Part shown: positions 1-13,695 of the stretch, piece after piece | Layout of the letters: each line of letters opens with the position of its first letter | Position numbering within the stretch: the stretch's first letter is position 1 | Assembly: GCF_001640805.2 (NCBI RefSeq) | Contig: NC_066850.1 | Coordinates: 1,631,149 to 1,695,148 of the forward strand | Origin: Lates calcarifer | Lineage: Eukaryota > Chordata > Actinopteri > Centropomidae | Direction of reading: 5' to 3' | Length of the DNA: 64,000 bases | Made by a program: the position numbers and the translations under genes | The notes under the pieces: generated by a model | Database searches by the model: none | What the model saw: the letters and a program-made list of their open reading frames with translations, nothing else | Told to the model about the DNA's origin: nothing

Positions 1-3000
1 GAGGTTAATGACACGAAATGTGAAATTAATTTAATGTCCAACGGAACAGTTCCTGTAAGTGTGTGTTAGGAGGGATGGGCTGTGCTCAGCCATTGGCCTA
101 ATGTTCTTCAAAGTCAAGATGAATGGACCCCTCCCTTTCTCAGTGAACTCCATTTCTCCTATACCAATCATAGATATGGGCTGTTGCTTTTTTTTCACAG
201 CCAGATTCAATTTATGGTTTAATTAACATTTTGGTGCCAAAAAGACCGTCATGTCTTCAATGGCACAGCTGCTCAGAGATGTACTGATGGATATCGTGAA
301 AATGAAAAAGCACAGAGTCTTGACTTGGAGATTATTATATTATTTGACTGAGCCACATATGAGCTCACATTTGACAGTTGGTGGAAGACTTACTTACTGT
401 CACAGTACTGTGAACTTAAAAAAAAACACTCCTCCATTTCTTTGTTCACAAGGGAGTAATAAAAACAGATGGCAACTAAAATGATCCATGTATGCAGTAC
501 GACGACGATCTCCAGCCGTAATTTAGCCCGAGCTCGTCGCGGTAATGTTGTGTTTGCAAAGTCGTTAATTCCTTTTTGATTCAGTGCCATCGTAAAAAGA
601 CACACTCTTTGCGGAAGTGAACAGTATTTCAGTTGTCAGGTCGGCTACCCGCTCACTTTCAGCGCTATATTGCCCAGCGGTGATTAAAGCTTTAAATTTT
701 GATCAGTGGCGATTCAGGCTCTCATTATTGGTCAACAGTGATTAAGCTGTCACAGCAAGGCAAGGTCATTTCTGCTTCCTGGTAATGATACACACCGCTT
801 CTCATTTGCTGACGTTTTTTCAATATCTAACAGTAATTACATTGGCAAATTAAAGAAACCAACTTGAGCCAATCTGTTTGTTGACATCAACAGAGTGCAC
901 CAAATGTACAAAATATTAAGGACAGTGTCGAGTCCTCGTATCTATATTTCCTTTGTTACCAGTACAGAACAGATGACAGGAATGTGTAGTCCTGGAGGCT
1001 CAGTCGTTATGTTAGGCACTGGAACTGTATGTTGTCTCAGAGGAGGTGAAATGGCAAGAATTTAAATATGAAAGAACAAGAAAAAACACTGACATTTGTG
1101 AAACAAAAACAAATACCACACTCCAAATTGAGCACTCAACTATAAGTATGCATGGTGGCATGTTTGTAATTGTGATCTACATGTCCAAAATGCTGTGCAG
1201 TATGGAACTGACGCACATGCTTTAAGCTTATTGAAGACAGATATAGATTGTTTAGATTTACAGCTCTGCCGAGGAATAATTACATCTTCTAATTGCGCCA
1301 AGTCTGAGCTCCCAAGGGAGCAACACTGCTCCAAAAACAAAGAAAGATTAATAATGAAATGATGAGACGTGGACTATCAGAGGATGATGCGCTGGGAGGG
1401 GAAGCGATGATTTAAAGATCTGGACAAGCCAAGACTTAATCACTTTATCTGATTGGTATTTGAAGCCATGAATCACAATTAGCCAACATTAAGATCTTTT
1501 GGTAGTTATGTGGAGCTCATTTCCAGGATTGGATGCTGCCTGCATGTCAGCCTGAGTTCATTTACTGAAGTGATGGAAATATTTTGAAAATCACCAGAGG
1601 AAATATGAGATAGAAGGCATAAGCTTTTCATTAAGGATGAAATGTCTCGACAGCATTTTACATGGCATTTGCTGTGAGTGGGATTTACACTTCTTATACA
1701 ACAGTCTGTAGATCTTTAGGCTGTGGATGGAATTAAATAAATCAGCCCTTGTTTTCACCTTCACTGTTGAAAACAAGTGTTTTTTCTGAGCTGCTGCTTC
1801 TGTTGTTGCCTTTTTGTCTTATAATTAATGATTTCCTATCTTTGTAGCATTGTCTGTATCCCTTTGTCTGTCCATGCTAGCCACTGTGTACTGTATCCTC
1901 TTGTCTTTGTCTGTTTTAATTATAGCTGAATAGGATACAATGGTCCTTTTAATTGATAGGCCTTTCTCTCAGCTCACAGGTTCTCTATCATTCCCCGCCA
2001 CAGGTTCTCAAAATGGCTGCCTTTGTACCTTCTTCCTCTGTACCTCAATTATTAACAAACCCAACGGTCGCCCTGGTTACCTGCAGATAAGCAGCTAGGC
2101 TAATTCAGTTAGCTTGTTATCTCATCAGTCGGATGGTAAAATGAAAGATGCTGGGAAATCACCTAATTAGCCACTCTGATGTATTGTCCCTTTGTAAGTA
2201 TACGATCAGCGGAAAGATTAGCTTGGCTACTTTGCTGCTGAAATCCACGATTAACGATGTATATGTGCTTTTGATTTTTTTTTCACCACCTTTGGAATTT
2301 TTTTTTTTTTTTGAATTATTCACATTCTGATCTCCCATTTTGGCTCTAGGTGCACAAAAATTCAGACACCCTTTCCATGGAGCCTCTTTAGCATCACCTG
2401 GGGTCATTTTGAGGGAATGCTCATCTCGGATTCAGTTTGATAATATGTATATGAAATATTCACACTCCTCTATCGCTCTCTCTCAGCGTTGATTTCTGCA
2501 TCCTACAGTAAGCTACAAGCTGCCTCTCTGTGGAAGCATGTGTCTGTTATTGGCAGAAGCTCTCGGGGAGATGTATGCTTGTGTGGATGACATCCGGGAA
2601 TCACTCAGACGAGTATCCTACTTGACAGTTGCTCGCTGCCATCCGATGCCTCTCACCTGAGGCAGAGGCACCAACGTCCTTCAAAACCATCTGCCTGTCT
2701 TTCGCTGCTAATTGATTTGTCCTTGGAATGGAGGTGCCTGGGAATGCTTCGGGGAGAATATGTATTTTTGACAGATGCTCGGCACCAGAACGCGTACCAT
2801 ACATGAAAAAGGGCGGGGCCTTTGAATGGAAGACGCCTCTGGCGCCTTGAGGCGAATTAGTCGTCTTTGTGGTGCGTTGAGTTGTTTAAACAAAGCGGTG
2901 GGGAGCTTAATGGCGAGGCGTCTCAGCAATTTTACAGCAGCGATCTGGTTTGTTTTTCTTGTGCTTCAAAGTACATTAAACTCTCTCTCTCTCTCTGTGT

Positions 3001-5194
3001 ACAGTACTTCTCTCTTGCCCTCTGGTAGCTCCTCAACTAAGCCAGCACTTTTCACAGTCTTTTGGGATTCATGCCAAAATGCAAGAAAACATTATCACAG
3101 GAGGGAGCGGCCCTCCTGCCTTCTTGATATGGCCTGATAGAGCTTCGAAAACAGTTTCCCATCATCAGTAGTCAAATGCCCAAGGCATTAAAATCAATAC
3201 TTTTTTAGACACAAATAGCATTACTTTTTTTCCCAGAAAGACCATGAAGGAAATAATTAATGCAGGAAGTGGGTAATTATTCAAAAAGAAAAGGCTGCAA
3301 GCCACAAGTTGAATGCTGTTGCCTTTAGTTTGAGTTTAGTGCTCTCAAGGGATTGCTCCAGATCAGAATTTTTTTCTGCATAATTGCACACTAAACCCCT
3401 CACCCCTCCGCCAAGATAACACCTCACCACCCTTAAACTGGCTGAAAATTAGCTGTAAAAATGTAGGTTATCATCTGCGTGAAGTGCACTTAACAAAAAA
3501 CCCTTATAGGCTGAGGGATGTGCAGAAGTACTGCAGATGGCTGTGATATTCACAGAACTTCTGAGGGGATTCAGAGAGAGAGGAAACACACAGAATTATT
3601 CAGTTATTATTCTTGTCACAGGCCAGAGTGAACCACAATGTATGATCCATCATCGTCAAAACACGTCTGAAATACTGAGGATATCAAATATTTATTAGCG
3701 TCGGACTCATCGAGCAGCACTTTAATGAGCAGAAAGTAGAGGCTGTTTGGGGTTACGCATGAAGAAACATTTACTCTTAATGTCTTGCTATGAAACCCGC
3801 AAAAAGCAGCTTCTGCTGTACCATTCTGCCCTCATAATTACCATGTAAGCTCCAGTGTGTGGGGCTCAGTCTCCTCGCGCTGCGGGTGCAGACTTAAACT
3901 GCCCACTGATAATTGCTCTGGCTCCGAGGATCTATTCCCCGGTGCTTACATTGAACGAGGGGAGCAGCTAATGTACTGGTGTCAGAAAATGTTAAATGCC
4001 TACACCAGCAATAAAATGTAATTAAGCTTTTTTCTCCCAACAAAGAGAAGAAGAAACACAAACGTACATTAAATACGAGATAACAAACATTCCCACCTTT
4101 TTAAATGTACATTCTTCTTTCCCTTTATATATGCGGTCGTTAACGAGACAAATTGCAAAATGATCACAGAATATATTCAGACACCAGTACATAGTGGGCT
4201 TTTAAAAATAAGGCTACTTTACACAGAAATGCTGAAAAATCATCCCTTGGCCATTCGGAGGCAAGGCACAGCAGTAAAGCGTTTTTAAAGGGCAGGTTTA
4301 ATCATCTGATCGTACCTGTGATCGCTTCCCTTCTAACCTAATAATGGCATGTATGTCTGTTGGGGCTGTGCGTTGATTCCAGGGAGGCTGTGGGCTACAG
4401 AGGAGACGATTAACCATTTGCATTTAGATTGTATGTTGACACAATATAGACATATGGCCCCGCGATGCAGACATAGGAAGGCAAAAGCAGGCGAGGCGCA
4501 GAGGGCCCGGGAGATAGAAGCTGTCTTTGGGGGCCCTTAGTGTTTGTGTGTGTATATATGGATGTTTGAACGCGCTTGTGGTCAAGGTGGTCGGGTGTTA
4601 ATAACAATGTCTATCTGCCTCCCCCCTAACGGCTTTCCTCGGGTCTTTACCCCTATCAGTGATGAAGGATTGGAGGAGTCATAGTATTAGCTCCACTGTA
4701 GCTTATTGCTTATTAGGCTGGGAGATAAATATAAGGGGAATTTAAGGAGGTTCCATCTAGTGAATGGGTGGATTACATGATTATGAGGAGCCCTACGGCG
4801 AGGCTTCGATGCTAGTGGAGGAAAAATCTGAAAATACAGAGTAAACAGGAGGGAAGAAAGGAGGACACCTTGAATGTGCACTGATATTGAAGAAATATTC
4901 TGTGGGCGCTTGTTCTCACCATACTGTGAGTGTCAGTGTTACTGTACTGGCATGTTATTGGTACTATGCCCCAGGCAGAGATGATGGCGCTGTTATATAT
5001 TGGGATTGTTAAAGGAAATGTGTGTTTTTACAGTAAAAGCTCCACTGTGTTCACCAGCTAGTCGCTAACTTTGCCTGTCTGTCATTCAGTGCTACATAGG
5101 AGTTCATTCAGAGACACAAGGCTCAAGCAGTTCAGAGGATTATTCAGAGCTGTAGAAACAACTAAAATTTTCTGATTTACCTGGCTGGTTGCCT
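1..5194. other. Intergenic flank, no gene recognised
   Basis: Only short unsupported reading frames occur, with no splice-bounded homology I can recognise. The stretch contains a T-rich run near 2273-2313 and ordinary AT-rich sequence. Confidence 0.6.
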
Positions 5195-5625
5195 GGTAAA
5201 AGTCCACAAAAACACTGAAGTACTTAATCCAACAACCAAAAAACTCAGGAGAACACACAAACAGGACTGAAACTCAAAACACAGGCGCCAAACACATACG
5301 CAAGATACTGACAAAGACCAAGGTGGTGGCAGGACTAAATATACACACAGGGGATAATTATCAACGAGACACAGGTGGGGCTGGAAAAAGGAGGGAAATG
5401 AGACAAAGACTGGAAGTAAAAACATAAGAGACACACCAAGACCAAGCAACTTCAGAATCAAACAGGAAGTACCAGACAAGGACGCCAGAGACACAAGGGG
5501 AAGAAATATTATAATGAAACACAAAACAGAAACCGAAGCACATTAGAAACACAAAGATAACTAATAATTTCAGACTAAACCAAGAAGCCAGAGTCATTAA
5601 GTTTTAGGGAGGTTACGACAGAACC
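5195..5625. repeat. Dispersed teleost repeat (CCTGTGTCTCGTT / TAGTCC type)
   Basis: Read on the minus strand, the block contains CACCTGTGTCTCGTTGATAA, TATATTTAGTCCTG, GTCTTTGTCAGTATCTTG and GAGTTTTTTGGTTG. I recognise these as parts of a very common fish dispersed repeat (consensus near CCTGTGTCTCGTTA...TATTTAGTCC). The strand is strongly T/C-biased, which produces long meaningless Cys/Phe/Leu/Val-rich frames. Class and exact ends are uncertain. Confidence 0.6.
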
Positions 5626-8600
5626 ATTGTTAATATTAAAAAGAAGAGATTCAAATTTTAAAACCCACACTTGAGCCATTTCATATTGTAAATGTCCATT
5701 ATCCCGCAGAGCTTCTTTCTGGTTCAGCTCTGTTAGCTCTCAGTTTTATCTATCAATGGATGATTTCATTTTAATTGCAGTTTCCCAGTACAACTATACA
5801 TATTATACTACAATAAAATATCGTTTTGAACCAAACCAATTGACTTTTAGATCGTGAGTCAGTCGTTTTGTTTGAAACTTCTTTTTTTTTTTTTGTTTGT
5901 TTTTTCTTGCACCACAAATCAAACTAGAAGAGCAGTTTCTGGAAGCGCATACACACATTACAAACCCATGTTTGCCTCAGTCATTTCTGCGGCTCATGTG
6001 CAGCTGGAGATCCAAACTTTTCCCACTCAGCCTCACTTTGTCAAATGGCAATTACTGATGCGACGGTTACTCCATCAGATCACGACAGGGCCCGCAAATA
6101 ACTGGAATGTGTTGATGCAGCTGGGTGGTGATGGCTTACATGACAAATCTCCTCATAAAAACGCTCAATCGATCAGCACGTGAAGTAAATGCAACACCTA
6201 GAATGTATTGAGTTTGTCTCTGGTTTCTCAGTTGATATTTACAGAGCTCTGCTGTGTGAAACAGTTAATTAGTGTAATCGATCCCAGGGCGTACACTTCT
6301 CTGTCATGTCGTCAAATAAGCAGCTTTGGTGTAAAGCTGTTTTTATTGATGGCTCTCAATGTTTTTTGTGTTTCACACCAACTTACTTTCCTCGCTCAGA
6401 TGAATCTTTTATTGATTCCAACCTTCAAACCTTCGCTGACTTTTTGCTACAAAAGTCTAGAGGTGCACTCGAGGTGTTTGAAAAGTTAGATCCTGTTTTC
6501 ACCCTCTGACTAAATAAGTCATAAGAAAGAGACAGGACTCGGTAACATAGAGCAGCCCTGTCAGTATGTAAGACGTCTTATTCAGAGTATCTACAGAACA
6601 TGTGTTTTATGTAGGTTTCTGATTGCCTGAGGGCAGTTTGATGGAGGAGAGATGGAAAACGTTTCAGAAATGACTTCATGAATTAATATTCAAATGGATG
6701 AATGATGGAAAGTATCAATGGAAAAAGCTACATTTCTGCTCTCAATGAGAAAGACCTGTGACCCTGAGATTATCTCCTTTAATCTGACTTCAAGAATTTT
6801 TTTTCTGATTCACTAATGGTCAGGTTATTTTTGTATTTTATTTGGAAATAAAAGTCATTCAGTCAAGTGGAAAAGGGGCTTATAAATGAAAAAAACTTTT
6901 AAAAAGTGAGTGAATTTAAGTGTCAGCACCATGGATAGCACCATTTCCTATCTCCCTCTCTCTGCTTCGGCCTAAAGTGCTATCCATGGTGCTGATCACC
7001 ACACCATCAGCTGGTGCAGGGGGAAGCTGTGCACTCTGTGGTCTACCTCAGTCTACCTCATAGTGAGCAGCATTTACTGCTTTACTGCTAATTCACCATA
7101 CTTGAGGCAGAATTGTATAGTGGAGCTTTAAGCAGCCTAATTATTCTCAGTATGATTGCCCCCACTGCCCCCTTCACCCCCCAGTGACTTAACTAAAACG
7201 TCACAGTGAAGCCTCTCATAAAGCCAGATCAATTACTCCGACTGGGACCTGATTTTCGTCTAATTTCCCGTGTTCATTTTTCACAGCATCACAGGGACCG
7301 TATAAGCAGGGGGCACCATCTGTGCACTTTTGCCCAAACAGAAAAAAAGAAAACATGTCCTCTCCGTGTTTAAGATAATCTCATGGAGGCACTTGTTCTT
7401 CTGGAAATCCTCTTGCCACTGAAATCAATTTGCTTTCATCAGGCCTAATGACACTTGGTTAGGGCCTCCATTTCCAAGTAAGCCATTCAGGGAGCTATTT
7501 GTGGAGGATGAAGTAACTTGGTGAAAACACTTCAGCATCCAATGATCCATATGGTCAATAGACTTTGGTGGAGCATATCCTAATTGTATCTCTGCTCGTT
7601 TTAAAATGTGAAAATTATATGCCTTCAACTCAAGTGGCCTATTTATTTAGTTATTTATTCTTTTATCGGTTTATTTGACTTGTACATGATCCTTTATGCT
7701 CCAAAAACCTATGAATTAACAAATCAGTTGATTTCAATTTTTAATGAGCATGAGCACTAAAAAGAAAAATAGTCTCCTATAAGTATGCTTTTTGTACAAT
7801 ATTTGAGAAAAGTAATTTGTGGAAAAGCATTTTTTAAGTTGATTCCCCCCCAGCATATTCCCAGCACAATATTAAACCACTGAGCCCACCGGGATGCCTG
7901 TAGTAAACCACTAATAACTGAGCAAGATAAGGAGCAGTCAGCCAGATCAATAGTTGAGCACATCACTTGCTAATCAAAGCCTTCACCCCACAGGAGCGGC
8001 TGAAACAGAATATGTTTTTCTCTCAGGATAAACCAGGTGTCAGATCAGTTGGATTATGAAACCAGCTGCAACCAACCGCTATTGTCACTCCTGACACAGA
8101 AAAAAGCTACTTGAAAGGGACTGTTTCGAAGCTCTATACTGAAATTACATGTTTTGTACATACTGTGGCTCCAAAAAATACAAGAAACAAGAAGTGAACT
8201 CAATCATTTTGAAGTTTCTTTTATTTTTCTCATGTCTTGAAACATTGGATCAAAAATCTTAAATGGAAAGAGCAGCAGTGCTAGAATGCTTCAGAATGTG
8301 ATTTCATTTTTATCATTTTTTAATAGAAGCAGCAGCTTGTTTTGAGCATTTTTTTCATTTAATCTTTTTTAAAGGGTTTTATTCAGATTTTTAGAGGTTT
8401 ATCAGCTAGCTGTAGAGGAACATGTAATAATTCAGATGAAATTAAAAGAACCAAAAGGGAACCATGAGTCGTGCAATATTCTCCAAAACACATACACCCA
8501 CTGTGCCACACTCGACAAAATCGTAGACAGCTGTTGGCACCTCTCGGTCGTCTTCTCCCTCCACCATCATCATCCCACAGAGGAACAGTTACTGCCTTTT

Positions 8601-9404
8601 TTGTTCCCGACCACCCCACCTCTTCTGTACGTGTTCTGTTCCAATTATCTCAAGTGTTAAATCTGCACTGGGGCTCTGAATGTTTCATATCGCTCATAAA
8701 GTACAAGTTGAGCCACCTCTGGTGGTGCTGCTACATCTCCTCACGAGTTTTCATTCTAAAATATCAGCTCTTTATGCTGTGTGGTCCATGAGTGCAGGCA
8801 TTTAACAGGCACTTTATGGGGCACTGCCAAAAGGTAGAATCAAACTAACTACTGCAGAAAAATTACAAAAGGTTTTGTATAATGTGTATACAGATATTCA
8901 GACGGTACTTCTCATAATCTAAAAATCAACATGATAAAAATTAAAACAGGTACTAAAGTAAATTCTGTTGTGCCATCAATGAAAGTAGTTCAGTAATAGA
9001 GGTGACATTTCTGTGTTTGAAACTGACTGAAGTTCCTCAGCAATAAATCTAGTTGTCCTTCATGGCAAAAAGAAAAAATATCCATTTTGTTAAATAGATT
9101 TCTGAGTGAGCCATTAGCGCATAATTGAGGCTATGAATAGAAGTTTAATGAATGGAAAATTATCAGTCATTACCCCACCCTAATCAGTCATTTATTCCGT
9201 AATAAGACACAAGTCTTGATTGTGCTGCACAGTATAATACATGATAGGCTTAGCTGTAGTTGGAACGACAAACAACACTGATTGATTAAATCTACATCTG
9301 CAGGACGTTCATTCTACAATATGTACAACACAGAGCAAGATGGAGAAGGAGTTTGTATTGCAGATTGTATTTTTCCCACTTTTATTTTTCACATTTTCCT
9401 GTTG
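5626..9404. other. Intergenic flank, no gene recognised
   Basis: No supported gene. It contains the perfect inverted repeat at 6923-6995 and a short tandem TCTACCTCAG / TCTACCTCAT near 7042. Confidence 0.55.
6923..6995. repeat. Perfect 19-bp inverted repeat, 35-nt loop
   Basis: TCAGCACCATGGATAGCAC is followed 35 nt later by its exact reverse complement GTGCTATCCATGGTGCTGA. Either strand could form a strong hairpin. It could be a fragment of an inverted-repeat (MITE-like) element or a small-RNA precursor. I do not recognise it as a named microRNA. Confidence 0.6.
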
Positions 9405-9625
9405 TCCCCCCTCCTCACATTAATACAGTGAGACACATTCATACCTGGGAGCAACCCAGTATAACCACAGGCTTACACTGTTTACCATTTACCAAATTCA
9501 CTGGAGCAATTGGGGGTTAATTGCCATGCTCAAGGGCGTCTGAGTGGTAGCTGCTGAGTAGGAGGGACCATTACTCACTCAGCACTGAGGTTTTCCCACA
9601 AGGTGTAAAGATTCAAACAAAGGCA
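9405..9625. repeat. Dispersed teleost repeat (caattgggggttaattgccatgctcaagggc type)
   Basis: The segment with GGAGCAATTGGGGGTTAATT, GCCATGCTCAAGGGC and GTGGTAGCTGCTGAG matches a repeat common in fish genomes (consensus near gggttaa(g)tgccttgctcaagggcac). A decayed piece of the related 'gtccttgagcaagacactgaatccc' motif occurs near 57614-57650. Boundaries are approximate. Confidence 0.5.
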
Positions 9626-10283
9626 CACTTTAGGCTACATTCATTTCTTCAAGGTGTATAAATTAAATACATGCAATTTCCCACCCATACTGTATCTGTA
9701 ACACCTCTTAAGCAAAATTTGATCATTACATACCACACAAAAGTTCTGTATTATTCACTGAACATCCAGCATCTTGTATTTCTGGCCTGACAAAATGTCA
9801 ACAGCAACTGACCATTTGCTGAAACCCTCCCCCTAACAGTGGCTGCTCAGCCAAAGCCCGGTTTGGTTTGAGAGTTGCATATATTTTTGTTGCCTTTCCA
9901 ACAACCAAACATTAGATACTCTCTTCAGCAGCTAATGTTAGCTAGCAAGTTAATTGCTAGGCTGTGGCTGTGGCGACTGATGTCAGCTAGAAATCTTCTT
10001 AATGTCTATGTGACATCCCTTACTCACAGTTATCATTGTAAACTGCCATGAAAGAGAGAGTTTAACAGGTCAGAACAGAACAAGCGTTAATGTATATTTA
10101 AAACAACTGGTGAGCAAAGCATTATGAATAAGATCAGCCAAGATCAAATATTTAATCAGTTAAACCACAGACATGCTGCTTTTCCACATTTTCTTTCTTC
10201 TTCTAATAGAGCATCTTCTGAGCATCTCTCAAATGTTGTTTTTATTTATTTTTTAATAAAGTAACACTATATACTCGCACACA

Positions 10284-10336
10284 ATGACACACAGAGTCAA
10301 CATCCACACACACACACACACACAGTGTCACACACC
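10284..10336. repeat. CA microsatellite
   Basis: Interrupted (CA)n tract, longest pure run about 20 bp, followed by TGTCACACAC. Confidence 0.85.
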
Positions 10337-10684
10337 TCCCATCACAGCAACAACACTTGACTTTGTTCCAGTCCCGCTCACTTGCTGCCGCTTCAAAGGC
10401 ATCATTGGATTAAAGAAAGCTGGGATACCTTTGCTTTTTCATCACTGCAGCTCTGCTCACATCAGCTGTTGGAATTTGAATGAGACAGATCTAGATGAGA
10501 AGAATGGTTGACAAGGAGTCAGTGGGAATATGTGAAATCCACATACTCATGTTACTGTGCTTGGGGCACATACTGCTGTGTGAATGGATCCGGATGTTAA
10601 GGGATAAACAGCTGTAAAGTTTCTTAGTTTTGTTCTCATGCAAATATCTTAGTGATAGTTTTTCTATAAATGTCACATCCATCA

Positions 10685-10990
10685 AAGGAATAGTTTGATA
10701 TTTTGGGAAATACACTTGTTCATTTTCTTGCCGAGATGCAGCTCAGAAGATCAATATCAATAGACAGATTGGTATTTGTGCTAAGATAAGTTAGCTTAGG
10801 ACACAGTTCTGTTTTTACATACATTAGACCAACAAGATATATTGTGTTAATTGATGAGATTTAGAGGGACTGTGGACAAATTTTGTTTCCTTTGGACAGG
10901 GCCAGGCCAAGCTTTCCCCCCTGTTGTCAGCCTTTATGCTAAGCTAACAGGCTGCTGACTGCAGCTTCATAGCAGCATAGCTTCATAGGA
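10685..10990. repeat. Percomorph dispersed repeat (tagtttgatattttgggaaata family), copy 1
   Basis: The order GGAATAGTTTGATATTTTGG, CATTTTCTTGCCGAGATG, GTTAGCTTAGGACACAG, then GACAGGGCCAGGCCAAGC, TTTCCCCCTGTTGTCAGCC and ATGCTAAGCTAACAGGC matches a family ubiquitous in spiny-rayed fish, probably a non-autonomous element. The 3' part here is in reverse orientation relative to the usual order (ctggctctgtcc / ggggaaac / ttagcataaag), so this copy may be rearranged or two adjoining fragments. Class is not certain. Confidence 0.6.
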
Positions 10991-12514
10991 ACATTTAATT
11001 TATAATGCTTTACCCTCTGCATCTAAAATAAAATCTACTTAAACTTTAAAGATGTTTTTTTCCTTCGAGAGAGAGAAAGGAGTGGATTTTCTGTGTTCAC
11101 TTTATAGTTATGAGACACTGAAGCCAAGGCAGTGCTCCTTTGAACAAGCTTGTTCCATATTCTATAGAGTTATACTGGTCTTGAAAGCCTGTGGCTTGAA
11201 AGCAACTTAAGCCTCAACGCCTTAGCAGTAAGCCATGTATTTTGGTCATGCCATTGTGCTTCATACATGTATGGAAATCAGAGTCTATTCCAGGTTAGGC
11301 TACCATGCCATGCCACTGGTGTGTGAAAGATCAAGATTTAAAATACATTCAATTATCTTTGCTGTGCACATTGGGATTAATCATTTATAATACTAGGTTG
11401 ACTGCGACGAATTATTCCTCAGTTCCTGTGCCACCTCTGTCACACACATAGAACTGTTTGGATATTACACAGGGAGATGAGTAGCTTTGAGAAAAGTGGG
11501 TGCAGTGCTTTACCTGGTTTAATGTTATGCATAAAGGCCCTGGCGATGGGAATGCCAGTCTGATGTCTCTCATTAATTCTTCAGCTCAGTGGGCTGTGGA
11601 CAGACACAGCAGATTGACAGGGGATGAGGAGACTTCACCGGCATCTCCTTAATGCTTTGAAACTGCAGTATAGTTTAGCTTTGATGCCTCCTATCGCTAA
11701 ATGGACATGCGCCCCTTTCCTGGTGAGCAGGGTGCACCCGTATCCCACCCCCCACACACACTGTCAGTCAGTGCTCCCAGTGTGAATACATGAATACTGT
11801 AAACTGTAGCGACAGGGTAAATTACTATGTGTGCTATCAAGCCACAAAACATCAAAATGCTTTATGACGTTCTGTGAGTGTGAATATGGAGATCAGGAAG
11901 CTTGGTTTGGTGCAGCCTGAAGGCAGGTGTGGTAGTTTTCCAGGTGCAGCAATCACTGCGGTTCCCATTTCATTTTCCCATGTGTTCGATTAAGAATAAT
12001 TTTCTGTAGCTGTAGCTGATTGCATGGTGTCGATCAGTAGCAGCTCTTACCACAAGAATTTTCCCACATTATGTATCTTACAGCCGAGCTGCCTCTCAAT
12101 TCATTGCCTGACACCAATTCAAACTGAATCATTGAGAACTTTTGAGCTCTTCGTATTTTCTAAAAGTACGTTTTACAACCTGCAAGTGGCTGCAGATCAA
12201 AAGTCTGGATCACCAAAGTCATCAGGATACACCCTCTGGGTACCATGCATATATTTTCCAAATGTCATGGCAGTCTATCAAAGAGTTGTTGCTGGAGCGC
12301 CACCAACTCTAGTAAGTTGCTCTGGATAAGAAAGTGATCTACTGTAAATGTAGTGTTTAACACCAAACTTTATTACTATTGCCATCCCTAGAGCTATACT
12401 GCTAAAAATTGTCAGTGTAAAGATTAATAAGCTGACATGTGAAGGTAAACACATTCCAGTCACTAATGACAAAAGACAAAATGTCCATGGGGTGATTACT
12501 GACTGAAAGAGAAA
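10991..12514. other. Sequence between repeat and pdzrn4 3' end, no gene recognised
   Basis: Nothing beyond unsupported short frames. If a more distal polyadenylation site is used, part of this could be 3' UTR (another minus-strand AATAAA lies near 12370). Confidence 0.5.
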
Positions 12515-12532
12515 CATTTTTTAATGTTTCTT

Positions 12533-12549
12533 TTTATTATTGTTTTATT
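12533..12549 (-). terminator. Tandem AATAAA polyadenylation signals of pdzrn4
   Basis: Two canonical AATAAA hexamers on the minus strand, the first ones after the pdzrn4 stop. A short perfect stem (GAAACATT / AATGTTTC, T4 loop on the plus strand) follows at 12511-12530, about where cleavage would occur. Function is inferred from position. Confidence 0.45.
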
Positions 12550-13661
12550 ACAAATATCACCATCAACAAATACTGAAGTGAAGGCCTCTTCAATGAACTT
12601 TACAGTGAAAAGCAGCAGGTTTTGGGTTGAAAGGCTGCAATATATGATACATTGTCTTGACAGCGCCCTGGAAAGGTGTCGGCCTTTCAAGGCTAGCCAC
12701 ATAACGTGAAACATTTATCAGATGAACCATAAAAATTAATTTACAATAAATAGAAATAACAGTAAACAATATAAATATGAGTATATTTAACATTTTTAAC
12801 ATAATTAACATACATATTAAGGGCTGACGGTTGGCTCAAGATTTCCTTAAGTCATTGATTCAGTTACCCAAGAATTCAAAAACACTTTCATAGATCAGAG
12901 TTTTGACTGTAAGTTGAGGTAAAACTGTTTCATAAAGTCCTCCCAGCCCATGACTAATACAAGCCTTCGAGCTGGCATATTGATGTTTTCAGTGCTTCAA
13001 AATGAGTGCCCTAAATTTTTCAGACAACTCTGACCCAAGTGACATTATCAACACAATAACAGGAGCATTTTAAGATGAGTTGTTGTCCTTCAGGGATTTC
13101 ACAAAGTTTCTCATTTCTCTCTGGCCTGGACTGGCAAACAATGCAAGCTACAGTACAATCAAATAGTGTCAACTCTGACCTTGATGGTTTGAAGATACAA
13201 ACATAAATAGAAAATAACAATTAAATGTTTACAGTACATTGACATTCAGTGTAAAAATTTTCTTACAAAAAGTTACTGAGTTTACAAATTGTGAAAAATA
13301 TTGTATTTTCCCCATTATAAAAAAATGCCACCTTGAACGAGGCAAGTGAAGTCGCTTCATATGGAATGAAACAGAAGAATGGAGAGTATGAAGACACAAT
13401 ACATAGTATACATGAAATTAATGTGTTGGCTCCTCTCTTGAGTGAATCTGTTTGAACCAACATGCTACCAAACTCATGTGCTATCAGAAGCCAGTGCATT
13501 ACAAAAAAGCCAGTGTAAAAACTGTTCATGTTTTAAATGGCTGACGTTAGCGCCGCAGAACTGTTTAAGTTTCTTCAGGAATGCTACAGAAGTCCTCAGC
13601 AGTGACATTTTTTTAGACAAAGCAGTAGTTCCTTAAATACAGGCTACCTGATAATAAAATG

Positions 13662-13687
13662 TACAGTACTTAATAAGCAGTACTGTA
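13662..13687 (-). promoter_or_regulatory. Stem-loop 8 nt downstream of the pdzrn4 UGA-CGG stop
   Basis: On the mRNA strand UACAGUACU and AGUACUGUA form a perfect 9-bp stem with the 8-nt loop GCUUAUUA. The stem starts 8 nt after the UGA. A UGA-CGG context plus a nearby 3' stem-loop is a recognised readthrough arrangement in some RNA viruses; here the role is unproven. Confidence 0.4.
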
Positions 13688-13695
13688 TGTGTCCG

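Larger units (their letters stand above)
12515..13695 (-). other. pdzrn4: pdzrn4 3' UTR (inferred extent)
   Basis: The region downstream of the TGA has no supported coding potential. The first two AATAAA hexamers on this strand are at 12544-12549 and 12533-12538, only 6 bp apart, which predicts cleavage at about 12505-12525 and a 3' UTR of about 1.2 kb. The UTR is AU-rich and carries a stem-loop just after the stop. The end point is inference. Confidence 0.5.

Noticed and set aside
5177..5597. Cys/Phe/Leu-rich minus-strand frames resembling membrane proteins
   Set aside because: They fall in a T/C-biased dispersed repeat; the composition explains the hydrophobic residues.
6936..6946. miR-29-like string TAGCACCATTT in the hairpin
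   Set aside because: Only the first 11 bases match; the rest of the mature sequence and the arm arrangement of miR-29 precursors do not.
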